A stretch of DNA of 64,000 nt from Shimia_B sp038528385 (GTDB lineage Bacteria; Pseudomonadota; Alphaproteobacteria; Rhodobacterales; Rhodobacteraceae). The stretch is taken from NCBI GenBank assembly GCA_038528385.1, contig JBCBET010000001.1:1-64000 (forward strand), in the 5' to 3' direction. This document shows positions 53,786 through 62,264 of the stretch, piece by piece (position 1 is the stretch's first letter; each line of letters begins with the position of its first letter). The notes beneath the pieces were generated by a model. That model was not told the DNA's origin and searched no databases. It worked only from the letters and a program-made list of their open reading frames with translations. A program made the translations under genes and the position numbers.

Positions 53786-56128
53786 CTAATGCAGGGCGTC
53801 CTGCACGATGTTGGTCAGCTCGTTGAGCGAGAACGGCTTCGCCAGAAAGACGGAATTCGGGATCTCGGCCTGCCGTTCGGAGAACGCCTCCTTGGCGTAT
53901 CCCGACACGAAGACCACCTTGGTATGCGGCCGCTCGCGCAGCGCCTCCTGCACCCAGGACGGGCCGTCCTGGCCGGGCATCACCACGTCGGTGACGAAGA
54001 TGTCCACCTTCACGCTGTCGTCTTCCAGGGTCGAGAGCGCGGCCTCGGCGCTGTCGGCCTCGAGCACGGTGAAGCCGCGCAGGCGCAGCGCCCGGGAGGC
54101 GAAGGCGCGCACCGGCGCCTCGTCCTCCACGAGGAGCACCGTGCCCTTGGCGCCGTCCTCCCGGGCCGTGTCGGGCCGCGCGGGCTGCGGCGGCTCGAGC
54201 GTGATCTCGGGCTGCGCGCCTTGCGCGGTGCCGCTCGCCTCCAGCGCGGGGAAATAGAGCGTGAAGGTGGTGCCGAGCCCGGGCGCGGACTCGAGGAAGA
54301 TGAAGCCGCCGGATTGTTTCACGATGCCGTAGGCCGTCGACAGCCCGAGGCCCGTGCCCTCGCCCACCTTCTTCGTCGTGAAGAACGGCTCGAAGATCTG
54401 CGCCTGCTTGTCCTGGGGGATGCCCACGCCCTCGTCCTTCACATGCACGAGGAGGTAATCGCCCGCGGGCACCAGCGCGCGGCCGCGCTCCAGCGGCTCG
54501 GTGAGCGCTTGCGCCTCCGTGGAGATGGTGATGCGCCCGCCCTCGGGCATGGCGTCGCGGGCATTGACGACGAGGTTCATCAACACCTGTTCGAGCTGGC
54601 GCTTGTCCGCGCGGATCTGCGGCAGCTCCTCGGGGTGGTCGTGTTCAAGCGTCACGCGCTCGCCCACCAGGCGGTTGAGCAGATGGCCCATGTCACTGAG
54701 CGTATCGCGCATGTCGAGCGGCTCGGGCCGCAGGTTCTGCTTCCGCGAGAAGGCGAGGAGCTGGGACACGAGGCTCGCGGCGCGGTTCGTGTTCTGGTGG
54801 ATCTGCATCAGGTCGCCGTAATCGGCATCGGTGGCGTCATGGCGCAGCAGGAGCAGGTCGCAATGCCCGGCGATGGCGGTGAGCAGGTTGTTGAAATCGT
54901 GGGCCACGCCGCCTGCGAGCTGACCGATGGCCTGCATCTTCTGCGACTGGACGAACTGCTTTTCGAGGGATTTGAGCTCTGTGGCGTCGTTCAGCACGGC
55001 GATGATCACCGTCTCCCCGTCCTCCTTGACCCGGTTCAGGATCACCTGGACGAAGACGTCCTCCTCGGCGTCGGTCACTTGGAGGAATTCCGGATTGCGC
55101 AGCCCCTTGCCGGAGGCCGCGTCCTCCACCCAGTCGCGCACCGAGCGCCCGAGGCTTTCGAGCACGTCGGCGAGGTTCGAGCCCACCTTCACCGGGCGCT
55201 TCAGGAGCTCGCGCGCCGGGCGGTTGGTGGCGAGGATCTCCCCGTCGCCCTTGAGCTTGAGCAGCGCCACCGGCAGCTCGTCGAAGAAGCTCCAGCCGTC
55301 GCGGGACACATCCGTGTCAGTCACCGTGCCGGGCAGGAGGAAAAGCTCCCGCCGCCCGCCGGTCCCCTCCACCTCCGCCACGAGGCAGGCGATCGTGCCC
55401 TCCGCGCTCGACACCTCGTTCATCTGGCCCGAGCGGATAGGCAGGTTGCGGAACACCCGGTCGAGCGATTTCACCCGTCCGCCCACGAGCTTGCGCATGG
55501 CGTCGTTCATGAAAAGGATCGCGCCGGAGGCCGACACCGTCATCATCGGCAGGGTGAGCGTCTGCGCCGCCCCGTTCGAGGCGTGCGACCGCTCCACGAT
55601 ATCCTCCAGCCGCCAGAGGAAGCTGTCGCGCGACAGCGCGTGAACGGCGAGGCGCACATGCCCGCGTCGCGTGACGATGTCGTCACGCGCAGCGCCCAGG
55701 GTGATCGCCTTGTTCTGAAGCCGGAAGAGGATCGGCGCGGGGCTCGCGAAGAGGTCGGAGAAACAGCCCGCGAGCGACCCGTCCTCCGTCACCTTGAGGC
55801 GTTCGTCGGCGGCCCGGTTCCGCGTCAGGACCGCCCCGGAGGCATCCGTGAGCAGGCTGGGCGAACTGTCGTACTGCACGAAGGAGGCCACCGAATGGAC
55901 CATGCTCCGCCGCCGCCAGCCATACCAGGCCGAGAGAGCCCGGATCGTCAGCGCCATCGAAAAGAGGGCCACCGCCCCCACGAGGACCGCGCGCGCCAGC
56001 TCCGGCTGTTCGATGAACACGCTGCCCGCCCCTGCAAGAAGGGCCAGAACAAGCACGAAGGGAGCCTGTGGTGCGAGCCGCCGCACAAGACGGTGGAGCC
56101 CGGATTTCTTCTTCAACTGTGTCGGCAC
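53786..56128 (-). CDS. cckA: Hybrid sensor histidine kinase CckA
   Basis: CckA drives phosphorelay to CtrA through ChpT. The 780-residue protein has two N-terminal membrane helices (about 22-38 and 46-65), PAS-like regions, and HisKA with phosphoacceptor in GGVAHDFNNLLTAIAGHCDLL. HATPase_c has VLMNLVVNARDAMPEGG, VKDEGVGI and GEGTGLGLSTAYGIVKQSGG. A C-terminal receiver has DIFVTDVVMPGQDGP and VSGYAKEAF. In roseobacters the CckA-ChpT-CtrA pathway controls motility and gene transfer agents rather than viability. A CtrA-type site lies upstream. Confidence 0.95.
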   Translation of the reverse strand: MPTQLKKKSGLHRLVRRLAPQAPFVLVLALLAGAGSVFIEQPELARAVLVGAVALFSMALTIRALSAWYGWRRRSMVHSVASFVQYDSSPSLLTDASGAVLTRNRAADERLKVTEDGSLAGCFSDLFASPAPILFRLQNKAITLGAARDDIVTRRGHVRLAVHALSRDSFLWRLEDIVERSHASNGAAQTLTLPMMTVSASGAILFMNDAMRKLVGGRVKSLDRVFRNLPIRSGQMNEVSSAEGTIACLVAEVEGTGGRRELFLLPGTVTDTDVSRDGWSFFDELPVALLKLKGDGEILATNRPARELLKRPVKVGSNLADVLESLGRSVRDWVEDAASGKGLRNPEFLQVTDAEEDVFVQVILNRVKEDGETVIIAVLNDATELKSLEKQFVQSQKMQAIGQLAGGVAHDFNNLLTAIAGHCDLLLLRHDATDADYGDLMQIHQNTNRAASLVSQLLAFSRKQNLRPEPLDMRDTLSDMGHLLNRLVGERVTLEHDHPEELPQIRADKRQLEQVLMNLVVNARDAMPEGGRITISTEAQALTEPLERGRALVPAGDYLLVHVKDEGVGIPQDKQAQIFEPFFTTKKVGEGTGLGLSTAYGIVKQSGGFIFLESAPGLGTTFTLYFPALEASGTAQGAQPEITLEPPQPARPDTAREDGAKGTVLLVEDEAPVRAFASRALRLRGFTVLEADSAEAALSTLEDDSVKVDIFVTDVVMPGQDGPSWVQEALRERPHTKVVFVSGYAKEAFSERQAEIPNSVFLAKPFSLNELTNIVQDALH

Positions 56129-56176
56129 ACGTGGCCCCTGCCCAGATTCGTCTGGGCGTAGAAAACGGTCAAATCT

Positions 56177-56191
56177 TTAACGACGCCTTAA
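56177..56191 (-). promoter_or_regulatory. CtrA-type binding site upstream of cckA
   Basis: TTAA-CGACGCC-TTAA matches the CtrA consensus TTAA-N7-TTAA. It lies 49-63 bases before the cckA start and after the rsmB stop. This would close a feedback loop, since CckA phosphorylates CtrA via ChpT. The call rests on motif and context. Confidence 0.65.
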
Positions 56192-56208
56192 ACGAAACCG
56201 AAACTGCC

Positions 56209-57384
56209 CTAAAAATCAACCTGTAGTTGAGACATCTCGGGCAAGGGCCCAAAGACCGCGATATAAAAGCCGTCGCAGCCGTCGAGCGGCGTGTATTGCC
56301 GCGTGAACGCGGGCGTCTGCCCCAGGCGCTCCGCCAGCCACGCCGCCTGCGCGTCGTTCTCGGCGGGCAGGAGCGAACACGTCATGTAGGCGAGCGTGCC
56401 GCCCGGCCGGATATGGCGCAGGGCCGCGGTGAGGATGGACCGCTGCCGCGCCACCAGCGTGGAGAGGTCCTCCGGCGTGAGGGTCCATTTGTTCGCCGGC
56501 GCGCGCCGCCAGGCGCCCGAGCCGGAACAGGGCACGTCGCAGAGAACGAGGTCGTAGGTCCCTTTCACCGCCCGGGGCATGGCGATCCGTACGCCCGCCC
56601 GGGCGGCGCGGCGCGGTAGGTCGGCCATGCGCCCGGGATCGGCGTCGTGGGCCGTCACCTCCATCCCCCGGGCCGCCAGGGCCAGCGCCTTACCCCCGCC
56701 CCCGGCGCAGAAATCGAGCGCCGTGGCGCCGGGCCCCGTGGGCAGGGCCGCGAGCGCACGCTGCGGACCGAGGTCCTGCAGCTCCGCACCGCCTTCCGTC
56801 AGAAGCGGATGCTGGGCGAGCTGTCGTTCCCGCGCCGTGATGCGGATGGCCCCGGGGCAGCGCGGATCGGCCTCGGGCGCGTGACCCGCGGCGGTGAGGC
56901 TTTCGAGCGCCGCCGCCTGCCCGCCCGGGTCATCGAGGCGCAGCCAGACCGGCGCGCGGTGGCGCAGGGCCTCGGCGATCTCGCCCGCCTCGGGATGGCT
57001 CTCCTCGAGCGCCGCCCAGAGCCAGGGTTGCAGGTCCGCGCGCTCCGCGGGGGTGAGGTCACGCGGGTCTTTGAGGGGCGCGTCCTCGGGCGTGAGCGGC
57101 GGCGGTGCGTAGGGGCCCTGGCCGAAAATTTCCGCCTCCGGGATGCCCTCCTGCGCGAGGAAGCCGCGCAGGAGCGCGCGCCCCGCCATGCCGCCACCCA
57201 TGGCCGCGCAGGAGGCGCGGCGCCGCATGATGGAAAAGACGATGTCGCGGATCGCGGCACGATCCTTGGAGCCCGCGTAGCGATTGCCGCGCGCCCAGGT
57301 CAGCAGCGCGGGCTCGAGCGGGCGACCGGCGGCGATGTCATCGAGGATGACCGTGGCGGCCTGAGCCCGCGCGGCGGGCGTCAT
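56209..57384 (-). CDS. rsmB: RsmB/NOP-family rRNA (cytosine-5) methyltransferase
   Basis: This 391-residue enzyme probably methylates C967 of 16S rRNA. A NusB-like N-terminal RNA-binding part (about 1-130) precedes the SAM-dependent domain. SAM motif I is ALDFCAGGGGKALALAARG; the two catalytic cysteines are in CDVPCSGSGAWRR (motif IV) and YMTCSLLPAEN (motif VI). It follows guaB by 28 bases, so it is probably co-transcribed. Assignment to RsmB rather than another NOP protein is moderate. Confidence 0.9.
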   Translation of the reverse strand: MTPAARAQAATVILDDIAAGRPLEPALLTWARGNRYAGSKDRAAIRDIVFSIMRRRASCAAMGGGMAGRALLRGFLAQEGIPEAEIFGQGPYAPPPLTPEDAPLKDPRDLTPAERADLQPWLWAALEESHPEAGEIAEALRHRAPVWLRLDDPGGQAAALESLTAAGHAPEADPRCPGAIRITARERQLAQHPLLTEGGAELQDLGPQRALAALPTGPGATALDFCAGGGGKALALAARGMEVTAHDADPGRMADLPRRAARAGVRIAMPRAVKGTYDLVLCDVPCSGSGAWRRAPANKWTLTPEDLSTLVARQRSILTAALRHIRPGGTLAYMTCSLLPAENDAQAAWLAERLGQTPAFTRQYTPLDGCDGFYIAVFGPLPEMSQLQVDF

Positions 57385-57412
57385 ATCCTGTGAGCTCCGC
57401 GCGCCATCACCC

Positions 57413-58861
57413 TCATATCATGCGATAATTCGGGCTTTCGCGGGTGATCTGAACGTCGTGGACATGGCTTTCCTTGAGCCCCGCGCCGGTGATCTTGACG
57501 AAGCGGCAGCCGGTCCGCATCTCCTCCACCGTCGCGCAGCCGGTATAGCCCATGGCCGCGCGGAGCCCGCCCACGAGCTGGTGCACCACCGCGCCCGCGG
57601 AGCCCTTGTAGGGCACCTGCCCCTCGATGCCCTCGGGCACGAGTTTGTCGGAGGCGGCGGCTTTCTGGAAGTAGCGGTCCGCCGAGCCCCGCGCCATGGC
57701 GCCGATGGAGCCCATCCCGCGGTAGCTTTTGAAGCTACGCCCCTGATAGAGAATGACTTCTCCCGGGCTTTCATCGGTGCCCGCGATCATGGAGCCCACC
57801 ATGGCGCAGGAGGCGCCCGCGGCGATGGATTTGGCGAAATCGCCGGAGAACTTGATGCCACCGTCGGCGATGACGGGCACGTCGCCCGCCGCCGCGGCGC
57901 AGTCCATGATGGCGGTGAGCTGCGGCACGCCCACGCCCGCCACCATGCGCGTGGTGCAGATGGAGCCGGGTCCGATGCCGACCTTGACCGAATCCGCGCC
58001 GGCATCGATGAGCGCGCGGGTGGCCTCGCCCGTGGCGACGTTGCCCGCGACCACTTGAAGATCGTTCGATAACATCTTGGCGCGGCGCACGGCTTCGGCG
58101 ACGCCCGCGGAATGGCCATGGGCCGTGTCGATGACGATCATGTCCACGCCCGCATCCATAAGCTGTTCGGAGCGGGCATAGCCCGCATCGCCCACCGTGG
58201 TGGCGGCGGCCACGCGCAGGCGGCCGAGTTCGTCCTTGCAGGCCGTGGGGTTGAGCACCGCCTGCTCGGTGTCCTTGAGCGTCAGAAGCCCGGTGAGCGC
58301 GCCCTCTGCATCGGTGACGAGGAGCTTCTCGATGCGGCGCGCCTTCATCAGGCTGATCGCCTCCTCCCGGTCGGCGGGCTCGCGCAGGATGGCGAGGTTG
58401 TCGGACGTCATCATCACCGAGACCGGCGTGTCGTCGGCGGCCGCAAAGCGCATGTCCCGGTTCGTCACGATCCCCACCACGCGGCGCTTTTCGTCCACCA
58501 CGGGAAAGCCGGTGAAGCCGTAGCGGTCCGTGAGCGCCTTGGCGTCGGCCTTCGTCTGGTCGGGGCGCAGCGTCACGGGGCTGTAGACGATCCCGCTCTC
58601 GAAGCGCTTGACGCGGCGCACCTCGCGGGCCTGCTCCTCGATGGTCAGGTTGCGGTGGATGACGCCCATCCCGCCCGCCTGTGCCATGGCGATGGCCATG
58701 CGGCCCTCGGTGACGGTGTCCATGGCAGAGCTCAGGAGCGGGATGTTGAGCGCGATGCGGCGCGTCACCCGCGTGCGGGTGTCGGCGGTGGCCGGCAGCA
58801 CCTCCGAGGCGCCGGGCACCAAGAGCACATCGTCGAACGTGAGCGCCTCGCGAATCTCCAT
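57413..58861 (-). CDS. guaB: Inosine-5'-monophosphate dehydrogenase
   Basis: It oxidises IMP to XMP, the committed step to GMP. The 482-residue TIM barrel has an inserted CBS pair (about 95-205). Key motifs are FDDVLLVPGAS, the catalytic cysteine loop GIGPGSICTTRMVAGVG, DGGIKFSGDFAKSIAAGA, YRGMGSIGAM and the flap MARGSADRYFQ. AGGAGGA before the ATG at 58861 is the best ribosome binding site in the area, which rules out the longer reading from 58939. It supplies GMP for gmk. Confidence 0.97.
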   Translation of the reverse strand: MEIREALTFDDVLLVPGASEVLPATADTRTRVTRRIALNIPLLSSAMDTVTEGRMAIAMAQAGGMGVIHRNLTIEEQAREVRRVKRFESGIVYSPVTLRPDQTKADAKALTDRYGFTGFPVVDEKRRVVGIVTNRDMRFAAADDTPVSVMMTSDNLAILREPADREEAISLMKARRIEKLLVTDAEGALTGLLTLKDTEQAVLNPTACKDELGRLRVAAATTVGDAGYARSEQLMDAGVDMIVIDTAHGHSAGVAEAVRRAKMLSNDLQVVAGNVATGEATRALIDAGADSVKVGIGPGSICTTRMVAGVGVPQLTAIMDCAAAAGDVPVIADGGIKFSGDFAKSIAAGASCAMVGSMIAGTDESPGEVILYQGRSFKSYRGMGSIGAMARGSADRYFQKAAASDKLVPEGIEGQVPYKGSAGAVVHQLVGGLRAAMGYTGCATVEEMRTGCRFVKITGAGLKESHVHDVQITRESPNYRMI

Positions 58862-58977
58862 GGGCGTTTTCCTCCTGGACCCTCGGTTGGCGCTTTGCCC
58901 TCGCACGAAATGGCGGGAATGGGAAGCGGGCAGACGCAAGATATTGCGGGCCGCGGCCCGTGGGGCGGCCCCGGGAT

Positions 58978-59007
58978 GCCTCCGGCGGAAGTACGGGGCT
59001 CAAAGAA
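58978..59007. repeat. Dispersed element copy CCTCCGGCGGAAGTAC
   Basis: GCCTCCGGCGGAAGTACGGG, then GCTCAAAGAA, repeats the sequence seen at 48642 and, inverted, at 28101. It lies in the 256-base gap between divergent guaB and the RACo-like gene; no other feature was seen there. Confidence 0.8.
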
Positions 59008-59117
59008 GCGGGGCGGCGTGCCATGACCGGTCGTCGGTGACGGTCTCGAACATCATTATGACGGGTTTGAATTGGTGTCTTCGCCGGGGCGCGCGTAGCG
59101 TGTGGATAAAGAGCAGG

Positions 59118-61193
59118 ATGATGCCCATGGCCCCGCCCCCCCTCGGAGAGTCCTTCGGAGACACCGCCCAAGACCCGCTGGTCGTATTCACGCCCTCCGG
59201 CAAGCGGGGGCGCTTCCCCGTGGGGACGCCCATCCTCACGGCGGCGCGGCAGCTCGGCGTTGATCTCGACAGCGTCTGCGGCGGGCGCGGCATTTGTGCC
59301 CGCTGCCAAGTGGCGCCCATGGTGGGAGAATTTCCGAAGCACGGCGTGACGGTGCGGGACGACGCGCTGGGGCCCTGGAACCTCGTGGAGGAGCGCTACA
59401 AGCAGAAGCGCGGCATGGTGGACGGGCGGCGGCTCGGCTGCCAGGTGACGGTGCAGGGCGACGTGGTGGTGGACGTGCCGCCCGAGAGCCAGGTGCACCG
59501 GCAGGTGGTGCGCAAGCGCGCGGAGTTGCGCGATATCACGCTGGATCCCGCGGTGCGGCTCTACTACGTGGAGGTGGCCGAGCCCGACATGCACGACCCC
59601 TCGGGCGATTTCGAGCGCCTGGCGGCGGCGCTCCGCGATCAGTGGGGCCTCGGTGACGTGCGCGCCGATCTGGGCATCCTGCAATCGCTTCAGCCCGTGC
59701 TGCGCAAGGGCGGCTGGCGGGTGACCTGCGCCGTGCATCTGGGCGACGCGGCGCAGGGGCCGCGCCTCATGCACCTCTGGCCCGGCTTCTATGACGGGGC
59801 GATCTACGGCGTGGCGGTGGATCTCGGCTCCACCACCATCGCCGCGCATCTCTGCGATCTGGCCACGGGGGGGGTGCTCGCCTCCTCGGGCCTCATGAAC
59901 CCGCAGATCCGCTTCGGCGAGGACCTGATGAGCCGCGTCTCCTACGCGATGATGAACAAGAACGGCGACCGGGAGATGACGGCGGCGGTGCGCACGGGGC
60001 TGAACACGCTCCTGGGCCAGATCGCGGACGAGGCGGGCATCGACGCGGGCCTCATCATGGATTGCGTCTTCGTGTGCAACCCGGTGATGCATCACCTCCT
60101 CCTCGGGATCGATCCGTTCGAGCTCGGCCAGGCGCCCTTCGCGCTCGCCACCTCCGAGGCGCTGCGGCTCGGCGCCGGGGAGCTCGACCTCGCCGTCCAT
60201 CCGGGCGCGCGGGTCTACCTCCTGCCCTGCATCGCGGGCCATGTGGGCGCCGATGCCGCCGCGGTGGCGCTGAGCGAGGCGCCCCACGAGGCGCGCGACC
60301 GCGTGCTCATCGTCGATGTGGGGACGAATGCGGAGATCCTGCTCGGCACGCCCGAGGGCGTTCTGGCCTGTTCCTCCCCCACCGGGCCCGCTTTCGAGGG
60401 GGCGCAGATCGCCAGCGGGCAGCGCGCGGCGCCCGGGGCCATCGAGCGGGTGGAGATCGACCCGGCCACGAAGGTGCCGCGGTTCAAGGTGATCGGCTGC
60501 GACCTGTGGTCCGACGACCCGGCCTTCGCGGCGGCCACGGCGGCGACCGGCGTCACCGGCATCTGCGGCTCGGGCATCATCGAGGCCATCGCGGAGATGC
60601 GCATGGCCGGCATCGTGGACGCCAGCGGCCTCATCGGATCGCCCGTGCAGACCGGGAGCGCGCGCTGCGAGGCCGACGGGCGGACCTTTTCCTACCTCCT
60701 CCATGACGGCAGCGCCGAGGGCGGGCCGCGCATCCTCGTCACGAACCCCGATATCCGCGCGATCCAGATGGCCAAGGCCGCGCTCTATTCCGGCGCGCGG
60801 CTTCTGATGGACAAGGTCGGCACCGACACCGTGGACCGCGTGGTGCTGGCCGGCGCCTTCGGCGCGCATATCTCGCCCAAGCACGCCATGGTGCTGGGCA
60901 TGATCCCCGATGCGCCCCTCGAGAAGGTGACGAGCGCGGGCAACGCGGCGGGCACGGGCGCGCGCATCGCGCTCCTCAACCGCGCCAAGCGGGGCGAGAT
61001 CGAGGCCACGGTGCGCAAGATCCACAAGGTGGAGACCGCCATCGAGCCCCGCTTCCAGGAGCATTTCGTGAACGCCTCGGCCCTGCCCAACAGCGCCGAT
61101 CCCTTCCCCATCCTGCGCGGCCTCGTGGCGCTGCCGGAGGTGAGCTTCCAGGCCGCCGCCGATACGACGCGCCGGAGACGCCGCCGGGCGTGA
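59118..61193 (+). CDS. RACo-like corrinoid-protein activator (ferredoxin domain plus ASKHA ATPase, DUF4445)
   Basis: This 691-residue protein resembles the reductive activator of corrinoid proteins, which reactivates Co(II) cobalamin using ATP. The N-terminal 2Fe-2S ferredoxin-like domain has C54, C60, C63 (CGGRGICARC) and C108 (LGCQV). The ASKHA ATPase domain opens at GVAVDLGSTTIAAHLCDLATG and includes VDVGTNAEILLG, TGICGSGIIEAIAEM and AGAFGAHISPKHA. No corrinoid protein or methyltransferase gene is nearby, so the partner lies elsewhere. Three in-frame ATGs (59118, 59121, 59127) compete; AGG at 59115 suits the last. Confidence 0.9.
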   Translation: MMPMAPPPLGESFGDTAQDPLVVFTPSGKRGRFPVGTPILTAARQLGVDLDSVCGGRGICARCQVAPMVGEFPKHGVTVRDDALGPWNLVEERYKQKRGMVDGRRLGCQVTVQGDVVVDVPPESQVHRQVVRKRAELRDITLDPAVRLYYVEVAEPDMHDPSGDFERLAAALRDQWGLGDVRADLGILQSLQPVLRKGGWRVTCAVHLGDAAQGPRLMHLWPGFYDGAIYGVAVDLGSTTIAAHLCDLATGGVLASSGLMNPQIRFGEDLMSRVSYAMMNKNGDREMTAAVRTGLNTLLGQIADEAGIDAGLIMDCVFVCNPVMHHLLLGIDPFELGQAPFALATSEALRLGAGELDLAVHPGARVYLLPCIAGHVGADAAAVALSEAPHEARDRVLIVDVGTNAEILLGTPEGVLACSSPTGPAFEGAQIASGQRAAPGAIERVEIDPATKVPRFKVIGCDLWSDDPAFAAATAATGVTGICGSGIIEAIAEMRMAGIVDASGLIGSPVQTGSARCEADGRTFSYLLHDGSAEGGPRILVTNPDIRAIQMAKAALYSGARLLMDKVGTDTVDRVVLAGAFGAHISPKHAMVLGMIPDAPLEKVTSAGNAAGTGARIALLNRAKRGEIEATVRKIHKVETAIEPRFQEHFVNASALPNSADPFPILRGLVALPEVSFQAAADTTRRRRRRA

Positions 61194-61305
61194 GGATCAG
61201 CGCGCCGCGGGGTGGGTGCGGGATGCGGCAGGGCTGCCGGGTACCTTCAAACGAGGCACTGCGGATGGGGCGAAGCGGAACGGGCCAGAGGGCGGGTTCG
61301 TGCGC

Positions 61306-61330
61306 GTGCCCGTCGGGGGCACTCGCTTTT
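61306..61330 (+). terminator. Probable terminator after the RACo-like gene
   Basis: GTGCCC (61306-61311) pairs with GGGCAC (61317-61322) around a 5-base loop, followed by TCGCTTTT. It lies 113 bases past the stop in a 231-base convergent gap that holds nothing else obvious. Confidence 0.5.
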
Positions 61331-61424
61331 CTCGGACATGCCGTGCACGAGACAAGACAGCGCCACGCGCGGTCCATCGTGGCGCGCGGGCCCCGGTCAA
61401 TACCCGTGGGCCCGACGGCCCGGC

Positions 61425-62075
61425 TCAGGCCACGGCCACCTCCATCAGCGCCTTCTTGAGCTGCGCGTTGGGCATCCCCTGGCAGGGCTTGAGCCCGGCG
61501 ACCACCCATTCATCCTGCGCGGTCACGAGGCTGCCGAGGAGGAGCGAGTAGAACGCGCCCTCGGTGGTGATGATGCCGAAGATCCGTTCCCGGGTGCGCG
61601 TGCCGAGCCCCGGAAGCGCCGCGCGCACCTCCGTGTCCGCCCAGGCCGAGGCGGGGTTGAAGCCCGTGGCATTGGCGGCGAGGTCAGCGCCGAAGGTATG
61701 GCGCACGGCGTTGTTCTTGGCCGCGTTGCCGTCGATCGTTCCCACATGGGCGGCGAAGCGCGCGCCCTCGGCCTCGTAGGTCGCCAGGAGGCAGCCCGAC
61801 ATGTATCCGGTCAGGATGTCGTTGCGCCCCATCTTCACCACCGCCGTCCGGCCCGGCGCGTAGTCGAGCCAGCCGTGCTGGATGTTGAGGTTCTTCGTGA
61901 TGTAGGAGAAATTGGCGATGCTCACGGGGGACACGACCTTGTCGTCCATCCCGTCATAGGTCATCAGGTTCGCCGCGCCCCGGCTCGTGCAGACTGAGCC
62001 GTCGGCGGGACCGGCATTGTCCCGCGGTTTCGTCCATTTCAGGCGCATGCCGACCTTGAAATACTGCTCAATCAC
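61425..62075 (-). CDS. Hypothetical protein with hairpin over its ribosome binding site
   Basis: This 216-residue soluble protein was not recognised. It has no signal peptide; the core includes YITKNLNIQHGWLDYAPGRTAVVKMGRNDILTGYMSGCLLATYE and the C-terminal half is Ala/Thr-rich. GTG at 62075 is chosen because GAGAGGA lies just upstream; ATG ten codons later (MRLKWTK) has no site. It stands alone, convergent with the RACo-like gene and divergent from the ABC transporter. Composition matches neighbours, with no sign of transfer. Confidence 0.7.
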   Translation of the reverse strand: MIEQYFKVGMRLKWTKPRDNAGPADGSVCTSRGAANLMTYDGMDDKVVSPVSIANFSYITKNLNIQHGWLDYAPGRTAVVKMGRNDILTGYMSGCLLATYEAEGARFAAHVGTIDGNAAKNNAVRHTFGADLAANATGFNPASAWADTEVRAALPGLGTRTRERIFGIITTEGAFYSLLLGSLVTAQDEWVVAGLKPCQGMPNAQLKKALMEVAVA

Positions 62076-62084
62076 AAGGCGTTC

Positions 62085-62109
62085 CTCTCGCTTGCTTTCA
62101 ACGCGAGAG
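62085..62109 (-). promoter_or_regulatory. Hairpin occluding the ribosome binding site of the 62075 gene
   Basis: On the minus strand CTCTCGC pairs with GCGAGAG (7 bp, 11-base loop). The 3' arm is part of the GAGAGGA ribosome binding site, ending about 9 bases before the GTG start. Such a fold could keep translation low until melted or bound. Confidence 0.55.
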
Positions 62110-62264
62110 TGCGAAGTCAAACGGGGCGGGTCAAGGTATCGCGGGAGGCCGCCCAAAAATCGGGCTGACGCGCAAATGAGGGGCACATTCTGGTTCCGCT
62201 GCCCTTGATCCCCCTGCCGATTGCCGCCTTACTCGTCCGAGGTTCGAACCCAGGGGAGATAACG

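Noticed and set aside
57771..61064. Open frame of about 1100 codons on the minus strand opposite the RACo-like gene
   Set aside because: His/Arg/Gly-rich shadow. The plus-strand frame carries conserved Fe-S and ATPase motifs, and guaB uses a different frame.
62237..62255. tRNA T-loop-like GGTTCGAACCC
   Set aside because: No acceptor, D or anticodon arms can be formed around it, and it lies in the leader of the THI5-like binding protein.
62076..62264. TPP riboswitch before the THI5-like binding protein
   Set aside because: No CTGAGA-type thi-box core or matching helices were seen.
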